Shown here: piece after piece, positions 36,948 through 46,917 of the stretch | Position numbering within the stretch: position 1 is the first letter of the stretch | How the letters are laid out: every line of letters starts with the position of its first letter | Program-made: the position numbers and the translations under genes | Notes under the pieces: model-generated | The model's input: only the letters and a program-made list of their open reading frames with translations | Told to the model about the DNA's origin: nothing | The model's database searches: none | Source: CAWJTV01 sp963845695 | GTDB taxonomy: Bacteria; Planctomycetota; Planctomycetia; Isosphaerales; Isosphaeraceae | DNA: 64,000 nucleotides | NCBI GenBank assembly: GCA_963845695.1 | Contig: CAWJTQ010000023.1 | Coordinates: 62,001-126,000 of the forward strand | Direction: 5' to 3'

Positions 36948-38084
36948 TCAGTACGAGTCGGAGCTAACCACCTCGCCGCCGGCACGGGTGGAAAGCTGCT
37001 GATAGACGCCGAGCTGCGCTCCACTATTCAGCAAATAGTAGCCCGTCTTCGTGTAGGGAGCCGAATAGGGCACGCTCGTATAGACCGTGCCGTTGGGCAT
37101 GGCGTCCTGATAGCTGTCAGCATTCCCCGCGCTGAACGACCAGGAGCTGATCGAGTTCTTGACAAAGTGGACCGAGCCGTCGCAGAAAGCGAAATTCGCC
37201 CCCCCTGGGTGGTGGCTCCCCGCGATTGTCGGAGAGTAGTAGCCGGGGTTTGTACCTCCACCGAAAGCGACGTTATTGCCAGTCGCCAGGTTGAGCGGAT
37301 AGAGCGTGGCGAAGAGCGTGTCATACCAGCGGCCCGAGTTCCATGAACCGTCCGAGACGGCGTAAGTCGGATCGAGGAGGAACAGTTCCCCCTTGGAGTG
37401 TTCGCCGAAGATGAACGTGTTGCTCGTTCCGTCCGTGACCGCGGCAATCCTGACGCTGCTGTCGTTGTAGATCGTGCCGTTGAACTGGGCAAGGACTGTG
37501 GACGACATCAGGTTGGAGAAACCGAACGTGAACGTGCCCGCGTTGCCGGCGTAGCTGGTGAACGCCTGCATCCAAATGCCGGGTGGCAAGGTAATCTCGT
37601 TGAAGCTCCAGCCCGGGGCGGTGGGGGTGCCAAGCGAGTATAGGGATGAGATCTGGACACTCTGATTCTGGGCATCACTGGGACAGACCAGCGAATTGAT
37701 CTGGACCCCGCAGATCGTCATGTTCGCCGGGTCCGACGAGGTGAGGTTGAAGTTGACCGCGTTGTACATCGCCGACTGTTCGAAGAACGGCAGCATGCGG
37801 ACGAAGACGCTGAAATTCTCCGGGTAGGTACTGACGTGCGGGGGGTTGAAAAGCGTGCCCGAATAGGAGCCGCCGGGGAAGCAGCCATTCGAGGACTCGT
37901 AGTTGTTGGCGGCCAGGGCGATTTGCTTGAGGTTGTTGGTGCATTGGGCGCGGTGCGCGGCTTCACGGGCCGCCTGAACGGCAGGCAACAGCAGGGCGAT
38001 CAGCACAGCGATGATCGCGATGACGACCAGTAGCTCGATCAGCGTGAATCCTCGAGTCGATCGTAAGCCAGACCGGGCTGTCAT
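36948..38084 (-). CDS. DUF1559 pseudopilin-like protein
   Basis: An intact 378-residue protein. The N-terminus has a prepilin cleavage and methylation motif: a short basic leader, then RGFTLIELLVVIAIIAVLIA with the cleavage Gly and conserved Glu, followed by LLPAVQAAREAAHRAQCTNN and LKQIALAANNYESSNGCFPG. These are the hallmarks of planctomycete DUF1559. The C-terminal motif GGANFAFCDGSVHFVKNSI is also present. Such proteins are processed by a prepilin peptidase and assemble or anchor at the membrane; their role is unknown, and many paralogues occur per genome. About 390 bp of upstream DNA (38085-38477) has no gene. Confidence 0.9.
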   Translation of the reverse strand: MTARSGLRSTRGFTLIELLVVIAIIAVLIALLLPAVQAAREAAHRAQCTNNLKQIALAANNYESSNGCFPGGSYSGTLFNPPHVSTYPENFSVFVRMLPFFEQSAMYNAVNFNLTSSDPANMTICGVQINSLVCPSDAQNQSVQISSLYSLGTPTAPGWSFNEITLPPGIWMQAFTSYAGNAGTFTFGFSNLMSSTVLAQFNGTIYNDSSVRIAAVTDGTSNTFIFGEHSKGELFLLDPTYAVSDGSWNSGRWYDTLFATLYPLNLATGNNVAFGGGTNPGYYSPTIAGSHHPGGANFAFCDGSVHFVKNSISSWSFSAGNADSYQDAMPNGTVYTSVPYSAPYTKTGYYLLNSGAQLGVYQQLSTRAGGEVVSSDSY

Positions 38085-38477
38085 GAGATTGGGCTCCTCA
38101 GAGTGCGGGGTCGGTCGAGGGTGGGAGAGTGTGTGGTTTTACCGCGTCCGAGGTATTCCCGATTCAACATCGGAAGCACAACACGGATTGATGAGAAAAT
38201 CGGAAAAACCGATACCGTCAGGCGGTTCCCGGGAGACAGCGGAGCCAATCGGGGGAGAGAGACTGTCGCCGGGGGCAAAAAATGATCCACACAAACCTAC
38301 CGTACTCGATGCCCGAATGCAATCCGGTTCCTCATGTGAATTCTTTCCTCTTGTGTATCAACGATTTCGGACCGCCCTCGTTGCGCAATGCCATGAGGGC
38401 GTAAGATCGGAGCCGTGGGGCACCATCCGAGGGCTCAAGCCGTTCATGCGTTACAGGACAAACCGCTTGCGCCCGCC
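38085..38477. other. Intergenic stretch between adenine deaminase and DUF1559 genes
   Basis: About 390 bp, moderately AT-rich, containing the DUF1559 promoter region. No gene, RNA or strong repeat was recognised. Confidence 0.5.
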
Positions 38478-40252
38478 TTAAAGGTTGAGGAACCGTTGCT
38501 CGTGGACGTCGAAGACGCCCTGAGTGGTGATCCGCAACTCTGGTATGACCGGCAGGGCCAGAAATGAGAGCGTGCCGAACGGCGCATCCAGCGGACAGCC
38601 CAGCGCATGGGCGGCCTGATTCACTTCGTCGAGCTGGCGACAGATGGTATCGGCATCCGCGAGGGAGAGCAGCCCGGCAACCGGGAGGGGAAGGAGGGCC
38701 TGCACGGCCCCTCCCGAGGCGGCGACGAACCCGCCGCCGTGTTCAGCGAGGGCCCGGGCGCAGGTGAGCATGTCGCGGGCGTTCGTCCCCGCGACGATCA
38801 GGTTGTGGGAATCGTGGGCGACTGACGAACCCAGGGCGCCGTCGCGTGTCAGCCCGAAGCCGCTCACCAGCCCCAGGCCGATCCGGCCAGAGGCTCGGTG
38901 TCGCTCGATGCTGGCGATCAGCACCACGTCGCGCTCCGGGTCGAATGCCCAGCGGCCTTCGATCCGGCGGACGCTCCGAAACGTGCGCCGGGTGATGATC
39001 TGGTCGGGGACGATCTCGATCACGGGACAGGTCTCAGCGGCCAGTGGCAGGCGGAACGTGCTCTCATCCAGGGGGGGCAAGTGGACCGTGTTCTCCTGAG
39101 GGAGCCGCGGTGCGGAGCCGTGGTCCAGGTACCGGTGTTCGTCCACCACGAGCCGGCCGTCCTTGATCACAGTGGACACCCGGAAGTCTTTGAGGTCCTC
39201 AACGAGGATCATGTCGGCTCGATAGCCCGGGGCCAGCGCACCGCGATCGGTGAGACCATAGTGCCGGGCCGGCACGTAGGCGGCATGCCGGACCGCGACG
39301 GCCGGTTGGACACCGCCGGCCACCAGGCGACGGAGCAACCCGTCGAGGTGGCCATGTCGGCGCAGGTCGTTGGGAAAGATGTCGTCGGTGGCGAGGCACC
39401 ACGACTCGTCGATCTCGCCGCTGGCCAGGATGGGGAGCAGCGCATCGAGGTTCTGGCGCTCGAACCCTCGCGGACCTGAACCAGCATGCCGAGCGCGGCC
39501 TTGGCGCGTGCCTCTTCCACGGTCGTCGATTCGTGATCGGAGCGGATGCCAGCGCTGGCGTACGCCATCAGCTCTCGACCGGCGAGCGCCGGGGCATGAC
39601 CGTCTGCCACGGTCCGGGTCATCAGGGCGGCCTGCACCTTTTCCAGGATACCACGCTCGGCCCCGAGCAGGGCGGGGATGTCCATCACTTCGGCCAGGCC
39701 GAGAACCCGGGGCCGTGCTAGCAGATCGCGGACCTCGGAACCACCCAGTACGGCGCCGGCGTCTTCCCATTGCGTCGCCGGCACGCAGGACGACGCCATG
39801 AAGAACAGGTCGAGCGGCAGCCCCTCGCTCGCCTCGACAAGCATATCGATCCCCCGGACACCCAGGACATTGGCCACCTCGTGCGAGTCCGAGATCATCG
39901 CGGTGGTCCCCATCGGCACGATCAGCCGAGCCAGTTCGGCGGGAGTCAGCAGCGTACTCTCCAGGTGCATGTGCGCATCGATCAGACCGGGCAAGACCAC
40001 CCGGCCCGAAGCCGGGATCGTGCGGCTGGCCCGCCACTCATAACAGCCCACGCCAGCAATGTGGCCATCGGCGACCACCACATCGGCCGGCTCGACACGA
40101 CGATTGAAGACGTTGAGGACCCGCCCACCTGCGATCAGCAGATCGCCCGGCTCCTGGCCGAGTGCAACGCGGATCCGACGCCGCAGGCACGACACGTCGT
40201 CGCAAGGAGGCTGCCTCTTCCCGGCCGACCCCAAGCCGTCATCGACACCCAC
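38478..40252 (-). CDS. ade: Adenine deaminase (one frame change)
   Basis: The amidohydrolase reads PGDLLIAGGRVLNVFNRRVE, the metal motif LIDAHMHLESTLLTPAELAR, GTTAMISDSHEVANVLGVRG and IRSDHESTTVEEARAKAALG. After a frame change near 39470 it continues ILASGEIDESWCLATDDIFP, DLRRHGHLDGLLRRLVAGGV, GLTDRGALAPGYRADMIL and SSVAHDSHNLIVAGTNARDM. These are the blocks of AdeC-type adenine deaminase (adenine to hypoxanthine and ammonia), about 590 residues. A GTG at 40195 (VSCLRRRIRVALGQEP) fits the usual start better than 40252. It adds a purine branch to the neighbouring pyrimidine catabolic genes. Confidence 0.8.
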
Positions 40253-40358
40253 AGCGATCCTCCTTGCCCACCACGTTGAACCTCGCCGTTGACCGTGAGA
40301 GAGTTGCCTGCGTCCAACGCATCCATTTGACCTCTAGGCGGGGTAAAACTCAAGCAGG

Positions 40359-42218
40359 TCAATCCTTCGTGTCGATCGTCTGCCAGCGGCCGGTCTTCGC
40401 AGTGAAGACGTGGAGGTGTCCTCCTTGAGAGACCGCGGCCGAATCGCCGTGCACCATCGTCACCAGGGGAGACCAGATCATCCCCGGGGCGTTCGCCAGA
40501 GGTTTGTCCAGGATCAAGGTGTCCCAGCGTCCGGCCCGGCGCTGTAGGCATAGACGTGCCGGCCGAGCACGTAAACCGCCAACGTGCCCTTGGACGATTG
40601 GTGAAACGCCTTGTTCGCGGAACGGTTCGTCCAGGTCCAGGACCGACCAGCGAGCATGTTCGGAATCGTAGACCGCAAGCTGAGTCACGTTGAAGTCTTG
40701 ATCAGGATGGCCCGATCTTCCGAAGGACGAAGCCACAACTGATTGTGAGTTGTTAACAAAAGGTAAGATGAAGGCGTCCTTGGTTCCCATGCACAAGTCC
40801 CGAATGTCCCACCGATCGGGATCGAGACGGTACATGGCCAATTGAGTTGTCTTCGGACCCATGGCCGTAATGAGGACCGTGTCTTGCCAGGCCGAGGCGG
40901 AATACACATTCATGCCGTGCGGTGGCCGATAGCTCCGAGCCTTGCCGGTCTCGGTCGCGTAGATCACGACCCGGTCGTTCGCGGCGGATTGTGAGACGAT
41001 CAATCGCGGGGTCGTGGTGATGTAGTCGGGAGGGGAAGCTTCGTGGCCGGGCGCTCCGTTGGCCACGCCGGATGCTTCGTGGCCGGGCGCTCCGAGGGCA
41101 AAGCCACCGCCGGATGCTGCCCCCTTGGGGGATTCGGCTCTGAGCTGCGCCTCGAGCTTGCGAATCCGGCCCTTCAGCTCCAGGATTTCTATGCTCTGCA
41201 CCTCCATCTTGGCTGTTGCCGTCTTGAGCTTTTCCTTGTACTCACGGATCACGTCCTGAATGTCCTTGACGGCCTTCCGGACCGTGTTCTCCGAAGACTG
41301 CGACGGTAGCGCCTCGGCTTTGGACTTCTGATCAGCCGGCCCGGCGCCGAGCTGCCGCGCGGCCACACCGACGCCGCCGACACCGCCGAGGCACACCAAC
41401 ACGGCCGCAAAGGTCATCCAGCGCGTCAGCGACATGGTTCTCAAGACTCCTTGTATGAGTGTCATTACCGACGTCGAGGCGACGGCCGCGGTCAAGGACT
41501 GGCCGGTCGCGAGTCGCATCGCGGCGGTGATCGTCCGGGTCAGCAGAGCAGGGGGGATGCTGGGAGCCATCTCGGAAATCGCCGGCACGACCAGGACGGC
41601 CGAGGTCGGGGCCAGCCCGCGACGGGTCAGGCGAGAACGCAGCAACTCGCGCCCCTTGGCCATCCGGCTCCGGACCGTTCCAACCGGGCAGCCCAATCGC
41701 TCGGCGGCCTGGTCGTGAGTCAGCCCCTCGAAGTAGCAGAGCACGATCGGCGTCCGGAACCGGACCGGCAGCCGGGCGACCTCCGCATCCAGCTCGACCC
41801 GAAGCTCGCCCAGGTCGGCTTCGCTGGACGTGGCCAGGACATCGTCCTGCAAGTCGCATCGTTCGCGAGAGCGCCGGCGCGTCCGGTCTCGTCGCGACCG
41901 CCTGGCAACCTGGAGGGCGACCCCGTAGAGCCAATTCGCCAGCAGGTCCCGGTCGCGGATCGCTCGTGCCTTCTTGACCAGCACGAGGAACGTCGCCTGA
42001 AAGGCGTCCTCCACGTCGTGTGGATCGTCGAGCAGCCGTCGGCAGATTCCCAGCACCATCGGCCCATGCCGCGACACGATCGCCTCGAACGCCACCTCAT
42101 CCCGATCTCCCACGAACCGGGCCAGGAGCTGACCTTCCGACAAGCCCGTGACCGTCCCGTGACCGAACAGCCGCTGAATCTGACCCAGCACGAGACCAGC
42201 TCGTTGGCTTGTTGCCAT
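40359..42218 (-). CDS. ECF sigma factor with membrane anchor and beta-propeller-like C-terminus (compensating frame changes)
   Basis: Residues about 25-190 form sigma2 and sigma4: VAFEAIVSRHGPMVLGICRR, DVEDAFQATFLVLVKKARAI, WLYGVALQVARRSRRDRTRR, then CYFEGLTHDQAAERLGCPVG and TVRSRMAKGRELLRSRL. A hydrophobic segment RWMTFAAVLVCLGGVGGVGV (about 265-285) is followed by a coiled coil (QSIEILELKGRIRKLEAQLR) and a Trp-rich repeat region with PDRWDIRDLCMG, ARWSVLDL and GRWDTLILDK, which suggests a propeller. Near 40610-40535 two opposite indels scramble about 25 residues. Planctomycetes have many such sigma factors tethered by a C-terminal sensor-like region. Confidence 0.75.
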   Translation of the reverse strand: MATSQRAGLVLGQIQRLFGHGTVTGLSEGQLLARFVGDRDEVAFEAIVSRHGPMVLGICRRLLDDPHDVEDAFQATFLVLVKKARAIRDRDLLANWLYGVALQVARRSRRDRTRRRSRERCDLQDDVLATSSEADLGELRVELDAEVARLPVRFRTPIVLCYFEGLTHDQAAERLGCPVGTVRSRMAKGRELLRSRLTRRGLAPTSAVLVVPAISEMAPSIPPALLTRTITAAMRLATGQSLTAAVASTSVMTLIQGVLRTMSLTRWMTFAAVLVCLGGVGGVGVAARQLGAGPADQKSKAEALPSQSSENTVRKAVKDIQDVIREYKEKLKTATAKMEVQSIEILELKGRIRKLEAQLRAESPKGAASGGGFALGAPGHEASGVANGAPGHEASPPDYITTTPRLIVSQSAANDRVVIYATETGKARSYRPPHGMNVYSASAWQDTVLITAMGPKTTQLAMYRLDPDRWDIRDLCMGTKDAFILPFVNNSQSVVASSFGRSGHPDQDFNVTQLAVYDSEHARWSVLDLDEPFREQGVSPIVQGHVGGLRARPARLCLQRRAGRWDTLILDKPLANAPGMIWSPLVTMVHGDSAAVSQGGHLHVFTAKTGRWQTIDTKD

Positions 42219-42517
42219 GACCGTGTGCCTCCCTCTCTAACCACCGGACACGGTTCCACGGTTCCATCATCCTCTTTCATACTGCCCGCTCGACAGCGAT
42301 CAATCGTTTTTTCTCGACCGAATCGTCGGACTTTCATCCATCTTCGGGGATGCATGGATCGACGGACGGTAGCCAGCCCGGGTGAGGAAGCTCGCCAGGA
42401 TGATTGTCAGGCGATCAAACTTTGTGTAATGTGAGTTCAACAGTCTAACCCTTTGGTGAGCGGCGATTGTGCTCCCCGCCCCTGTGGCGGACCATCCCAC
42501 CCCCAGGAGTTGACGCA

Positions 42518-44893
42518 ATGCCTCGACTCTTTGCCTTGGAGTTGCTGGCCTTCCTCGCCTTGGCTGGCCTGGTCCAGGCCGATGACTCCTCCGAGACGTT
42601 CTTCGAGCTGAAGATCCGTCCCGTGCTGGCCAAGGATTGCCTGCCCTGCCATGGCGGCAAGAAGACCAGTAGTGGTCTGAAGGTTGACTCGCGGGAAGCT
42701 CTGATCAAAGGGGGAGACCGTGGGCCGGCGATCGCGGCTGGCAACCCGGAGAGCAGCCTGTTGATCCAGGCGATCCGTCACACCCACGACGAAGTCCAGA
42801 TGCCGCCCAAGCGGCGGTTGCCCGAGGAAACCATCGCGGACTTCGCAAAGTGGATAGCGGGCGGGGCGACCTGGCCGGAGGGCAAAAGCCAGCCCCTTGC
42901 CGGCAAAGGCTCCGCCTTAGCGCGGCACTGGGCCTTCGAGCGGGTCAAACCCGTCCAGCCACCGACGGACCCCACCGGCTGGTCCGACGGGCCCGTCGAT
43001 CGGTTCATCGCCGCCAGGCACCGATCGGCCGGCCTTCGACCCGTGCGACGCGCCGACAAGGGCACGCTCCTGCGCCGCGTCACATTCGATCTGATCGGAT
43101 TGCCGCCCACGCCGGAGGAGTTCACCGAGTTCCTCGGCGACCCGAGCCCGGGCGCGTTCACCAGGGTCGTCGACCGCCTGCTCGCCTCGCCCCACTACGG
43201 CGAGCGCTGGGGCCGCCACTGGATGGATGTGGCTCATTACGCCGACACTGCCGGCGACAACGCCGACTATCCCGTGCCCGAAGTGGTGCGCTACCGTGAT
43301 TACATCATCGACTCGTTCAACCGAGACAAGCCGTACGACCAGTTCGTCCGCGAGCAACTGGCCGGCGACATCCTCGCCCGGGACCAATCGGGAGCGGATT
43401 ATGCGGAGTCGATCGCAGCGACCGGGTTCCTCGCCCTGTCGCGGCGATACGGGACCGGTCCCTTCGAGCTCTGGCACCTGACTTTGGAGGACACGATCGA
43501 GACGACCGGACGCGCCTTCCTGGGACTGACGCTCCGGTGCGCCCGATGCCACGACCACAAGTTCGACCCCGTCGCCCAGACCGACTATTACGCCCTCTAC
43601 GGCATGTTCGCCAGCACGAGCTTTCCCTGGGCTGGCTCCGAGGAGACGCAGTCGAAGGGCTTCCCGCGCATGAATTTCGTGCCCCTGCTGGAACCTTCGC
43701 GTGCCGAGCCGAAGCTGAAAGCCTATCGCCAGCGACTCACGGAGCTAGAGCGGATGATCCCCGCTCTGAAGACCTCGAAAGATCCCAAAGTCCGAACACG
43801 TCTGGCCGTGCTCGAGACTGAGAAAACCCGGCTCCAGAGGACAGCCCTTCCTCTGGACCTGCCCGGCAGCTATGCCGTGACTGAGGGGAAGCCGACGGAT
43901 GTGCCCCTCCAGCGCCGCGGTGATCCGGGTAGTTCCGGGCCGGTCGTCGCGCACGGCGTGCCCCGATTCGCGTTTCTGGCCGGCGATCCACCGCCGCCCC
44001 TGGCGCCGGGGAGCAGCGGCCGATCTGAGCTGGCGCAATGGTTGACTCGCCCCGAGCATCCCCTGACGGCACGTGTGATGGTCAACCGGATCTGGCAACA
44101 TCACTTCGGCCGGGGGATCGTCGCCACACCGTCGAATTTCGGACTGCGCGGCGAGCCGCCCAGCTATCCCGCGCTGCTCGACTGGCTCGCGGCCCGATTC
44201 GTCGCCAGTGGCTGGTCGGTCAAGGCGATCCATCGCGAGATCGTTCTGTCCGAGACCTATCAGCTCTCGAGCGACTTCGACGATCGGGATGCCACACTCG
44301 ATCCCGGAAACCGTTGGCTGTGGCGTTATCCACGACGTCGCCTCGACGCGGAGTCGATTCGCGACGCCATGCTGGCCGTCTCGGACCGCCTCGATCCCAG
44401 TAGGCCGGGCCGCCATCCGTTCCCCCCGATCGAGGCATGGCACTGGACCCAGCACGACGCCTTCAAGACGGTCTATCCCTCCGACCATCGTAGCGTCTAC
44501 CTCATGACCCAGCGCCTGATCAAGCATCCCTTCCTGGCGATCTTCGACGGCCCCGATACCAACTACTCGACTGACGTCCGCAGCCAGTCTACCGTCCCGC
44601 TCCAGGCCCTCTACTTCCTGAACAACCCGCTCGTTCTGGAATACGCCTCGGGACTCGCCCATCGGATGACCAGCGCCTCCACCGACCCCCAGACGCGAAT
44701 CACCCGGGGTTATCTGCTGGCCTGGGGAAGGCCACCCAGCGAGCCCGAGCTCGATCGTGCGCTTCGCTTCGTCCGCGAGGCGACCTCGAATCTGCATGCC
44801 TCCAGCGCGTCTGAAGAGACTACGGATCACGAGGTGTGGATCAGCCTCGCCAAGATCCTCCTGACGGCCAATGAATTCCTCTACATCGACTGA
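42518..44893 (+). CDS. Secreted PSCyt1/DUF1549/DUF1553 cytochrome c-like protein
   Basis: ATG 42518 follows AGGAG (42504-42508); a longer reading from 42467 has no such site. A signal peptide MPRLFALELLAFLALAGLVQ leads to the heme motif CLPCH at residues 41-45 in the planctomycete cytochrome 1 domain. DUF1549 follows (VDRFIAARHRSAGLRP, VDRLLASPHYGERWGRHWMD, YADTAGDNADYPVPE, RCARCHDHKFDPVAQTDYYA) and then DUF1553 (GSSGRSELAQWLTRPEHPLT, RVMVNRIWQHHFGRGIVATP, RRLDAESIRDAMLAVSDRLD). The frame is intact, 791 residues. These proteins are typically encoded with a DUF1501 protein, as here, and are thought to act in the periplasm on polymers or electron transfer; the function is unproven. Confidence 0.9.
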   Translation: MPRLFALELLAFLALAGLVQADDSSETFFELKIRPVLAKDCLPCHGGKKTSSGLKVDSREALIKGGDRGPAIAAGNPESSLLIQAIRHTHDEVQMPPKRRLPEETIADFAKWIAGGATWPEGKSQPLAGKGSALARHWAFERVKPVQPPTDPTGWSDGPVDRFIAARHRSAGLRPVRRADKGTLLRRVTFDLIGLPPTPEEFTEFLGDPSPGAFTRVVDRLLASPHYGERWGRHWMDVAHYADTAGDNADYPVPEVVRYRDYIIDSFNRDKPYDQFVREQLAGDILARDQSGADYAESIAATGFLALSRRYGTGPFELWHLTLEDTIETTGRAFLGLTLRCARCHDHKFDPVAQTDYYALYGMFASTSFPWAGSEETQSKGFPRMNFVPLLEPSRAEPKLKAYRQRLTELERMIPALKTSKDPKVRTRLAVLETEKTRLQRTALPLDLPGSYAVTEGKPTDVPLQRRGDPGSSGPVVAHGVPRFAFLAGDPPPPLAPGSSGRSELAQWLTRPEHPLTARVMVNRIWQHHFGRGIVATPSNFGLRGEPPSYPALLDWLAARFVASGWSVKAIHREIVLSETYQLSSDFDDRDATLDPGNRWLWRYPRRRLDAESIRDAMLAVSDRLDPSRPGRHPFPPIEAWHWTQHDAFKTVYPSDHRSVYLMTQRLIKHPFLAIFDGPDTNYSTDVRSQSTVPLQALYFLNNPLVLEYASGLAHRMTSASTDPQTRITRGYLLAWGRPPSEPELDRALRFVREATSNLHASSASEETTDHEVWISLAKILLTANEFLYID

Positions 44894-45063
44894 GGCTGTG
44901 AAAGAAATGCTACCAAATAACAAATTCAAGATGCCAAATAAATATTAATCCTGATCAGTAAAGGGTTTATGATTCTGGAATTGGGAATACGGAATCTGCA
45001 ATCCGATTCTTTCTCAAGTTCTGATGCGAATCCGCCGATGGCTCGCGGAGTGGTGAGGTGATC
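44894..45063. other. AT-rich intergenic between the cytochrome and DUF1501 genes
   Basis: 44900-44990 is markedly AT-rich (AAATAACAAATTCAAGATGCC and following). No gene. A GAGG at 45055-45058 serves the next start. Confidence 0.5.
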
Positions 45064-46460
45064 ATGAGCGACGCGACGAGGGTGGGACGCCGGACGTTCT
45101 TGAAGTCAACCGTGGCCGTAGCGGCCGGTCCGGGTTTGTACTCCCGTTTGGCTCTGGCGGCGGAACGGGGTGGCGGCGGGTTGCTGGCGCCGTTGCCCAC
45201 TCATCACGAAGCGAAGGCCAAGAACCTGCTGGTCATTTTCCTGACCGGTGGGTTCTCGCATGTCGACACGTTCGACTACAAGCCGGCACTCGTTCGCTAC
45301 CACGGGAAATCGGTCCCTTCATTCGGGCTGCGGCCCGACGAGACGCACGACCGCCCGTTGCTGGGCTCTCCTTTCCGGTTCCGGGCGTGCGGCGAGTCGG
45401 GCCTGATGATCAGCGAGCTATTCCCCAACCTGGGAAGCATGGCCGATGAGCTGTGCGTGATCCGATCGTTGCACACGGACATCGTCGAGCATTTCCAGGC
45501 GGTGCTGGCCATGCACACTGGCTCGGCGACCGTCCCGATGCCGAGTCTCGGCGCCTGGCTCAGTTATGGGCTGGGGACCTTCAACCGCAACTTGCCCGCC
45601 TACGTGGTGCTCTGCCAGCACTTGCCGTATGCGGGCACCCAGGTGTGGGACAGCAGCTTCCTGCCGCCGCTTCACCAGGGGGTGAGGATCGTGCCGGGCC
45701 CGGAGCCGATCCCCGACCTCAGACCACCGGCTCGACCGGCCACTCTCGAGGAGCTGGAGCAGGTCATGCTCCGTGACGTGAACGAGCTTCACGCCGAGCG
45801 ACGCCGAGGCGATACCGACCTCCGCGCGCGATCTGCTACCTTCGACGTCGCCAGGGGCATGATGCACGAGGCGCCCGAGGCCCTCGACATCCGCCGGGAG
45901 TCGAAGTCGACCCTTGCTGCCTACGGGATCTCCGAGAGAGACACGTCCTCGTTCGGCCACCAGTGCCTCATGGCTCGCCGGCTGATCGAGCGCGGGGTCC
46001 GCGTCGTCGAGCTGATCGACACCGGTTCGAACAATAACTGGGACGCCCATGGCAACATGGAGGAGCATCGACCCAAGGCTCTGCGCGTGGATCGCGCGAT
46101 CGCCGTCTTGCTGAAAGATCTGAAGCAGCGGGGCCTTCTGAGCCAGACCTTGGTGGCGATCTGCACCGAGTTCGGCCGGACCCCCTGGACCGATACGACC
46201 CAGAGCAAGGGCGCAACCATTATGCCAACGCGTTCACGGCGCTCCTGGCCGGCGCGGGGGTCCGAGGCGGAATGGCGTTCGGCGAGACCGACGAGTTCGG
46301 AATGACCATCACGGCAAACCCGGTCCACGTCCACGACTACCACGCGACGATCCTCCACCTCATGGGGATCGATCACACCCGACTGGTCTACCGATACGCC
46401 GGTCGTGACTTCCGCCTCACCGATGTCGATGGGCATGTGCTCCAGCCAATCCTGAGCTGA
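45064..46460 (+). CDS. DUF1501 family exported protein (frame change near C-terminus)
   Basis: ATG 45064 has GAGG six bases upstream. A Tat-type signal peptide contains GRRTFLKSTVAVAAGPGLYS. The body reads NLLVIFLTGGFSHVDTFDYK, GLMISELFPNLGSMADELCV, IRSLHTDIVEHFQAVLAMHT, GHQCLMARRLIERGVRVVEL and LVAICTEFGRTPWTD. The frame changes near 46215; the other frame gives MAFGETDEFGMTITANPVHV, HDYHATILHLMGIDHTRLVY and the terminus VLQPILS. DUF1501 proteins resemble alkaline-phosphatase/sulfatase-like folds and accompany DUF1549/DUF1553 partners, as here. About 465 residues. The last codons lie inside the first unit of a triplicated repeat. Confidence 0.85.
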
Positions 46461-46791
46461 TTGACCGCTGATAAGGTGTAAAAGAAGGGTCGTAGGGTGG
46501 GTCGAACGCCGCACCGCGGCGAGAGGCCCACCGAAATCATCACCGGTGTCGATGGGCATGTGCTCCAGCCAATCCTGAGCTGATTGACCGCTGATAAGGT
46601 GTAAAAGAAGGGTCGTAGGGTGGGTCGAACGCCGCACCGCGGCGAGAGGCCCACCGAAATCCTTCCGCCTCACCGATGTCGATGGGCATGTGCTCCAGCC
46701 AATCCTGAGCTGATTGACCGCTGATAAGGTGTAAAAGAAGGGTCGTAGGGTGGGTCGAACGCCGCACCGCGGCGAGAGGCCCACCGAAATC
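46410..46791. repeat. Three tandem 123-129-bp units carrying a DUF1501 gene tail plus palindrome family D arm
   Basis: Units at 46410-46538, 46539-46661 and 46662-46791 are nearly identical. Each contains the last codons of the DUF1501 gene (GATGGGCATGTGCTCCAGCC onward), about 35 bp of downstream DNA and a family D arm (TAGGGTGGGTCGAACGCCGC). Units differ mainly in their first 10 bases. A single complementary arm at 46796-46838 closes the last unit. Confidence 0.85.
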
Positions 46792-46917
46792 CTCTGGTGG
46801 GCCTCGGCTCGATGATTCGAGGCTCGACTCACCCTACAAACAACCGCAGGGCTTCTCGTACACCTCCCGAGACGTTGGGGCTCCAATTCGTAAGCTGAAT
46901 CGAGACGTGTTAATTAT

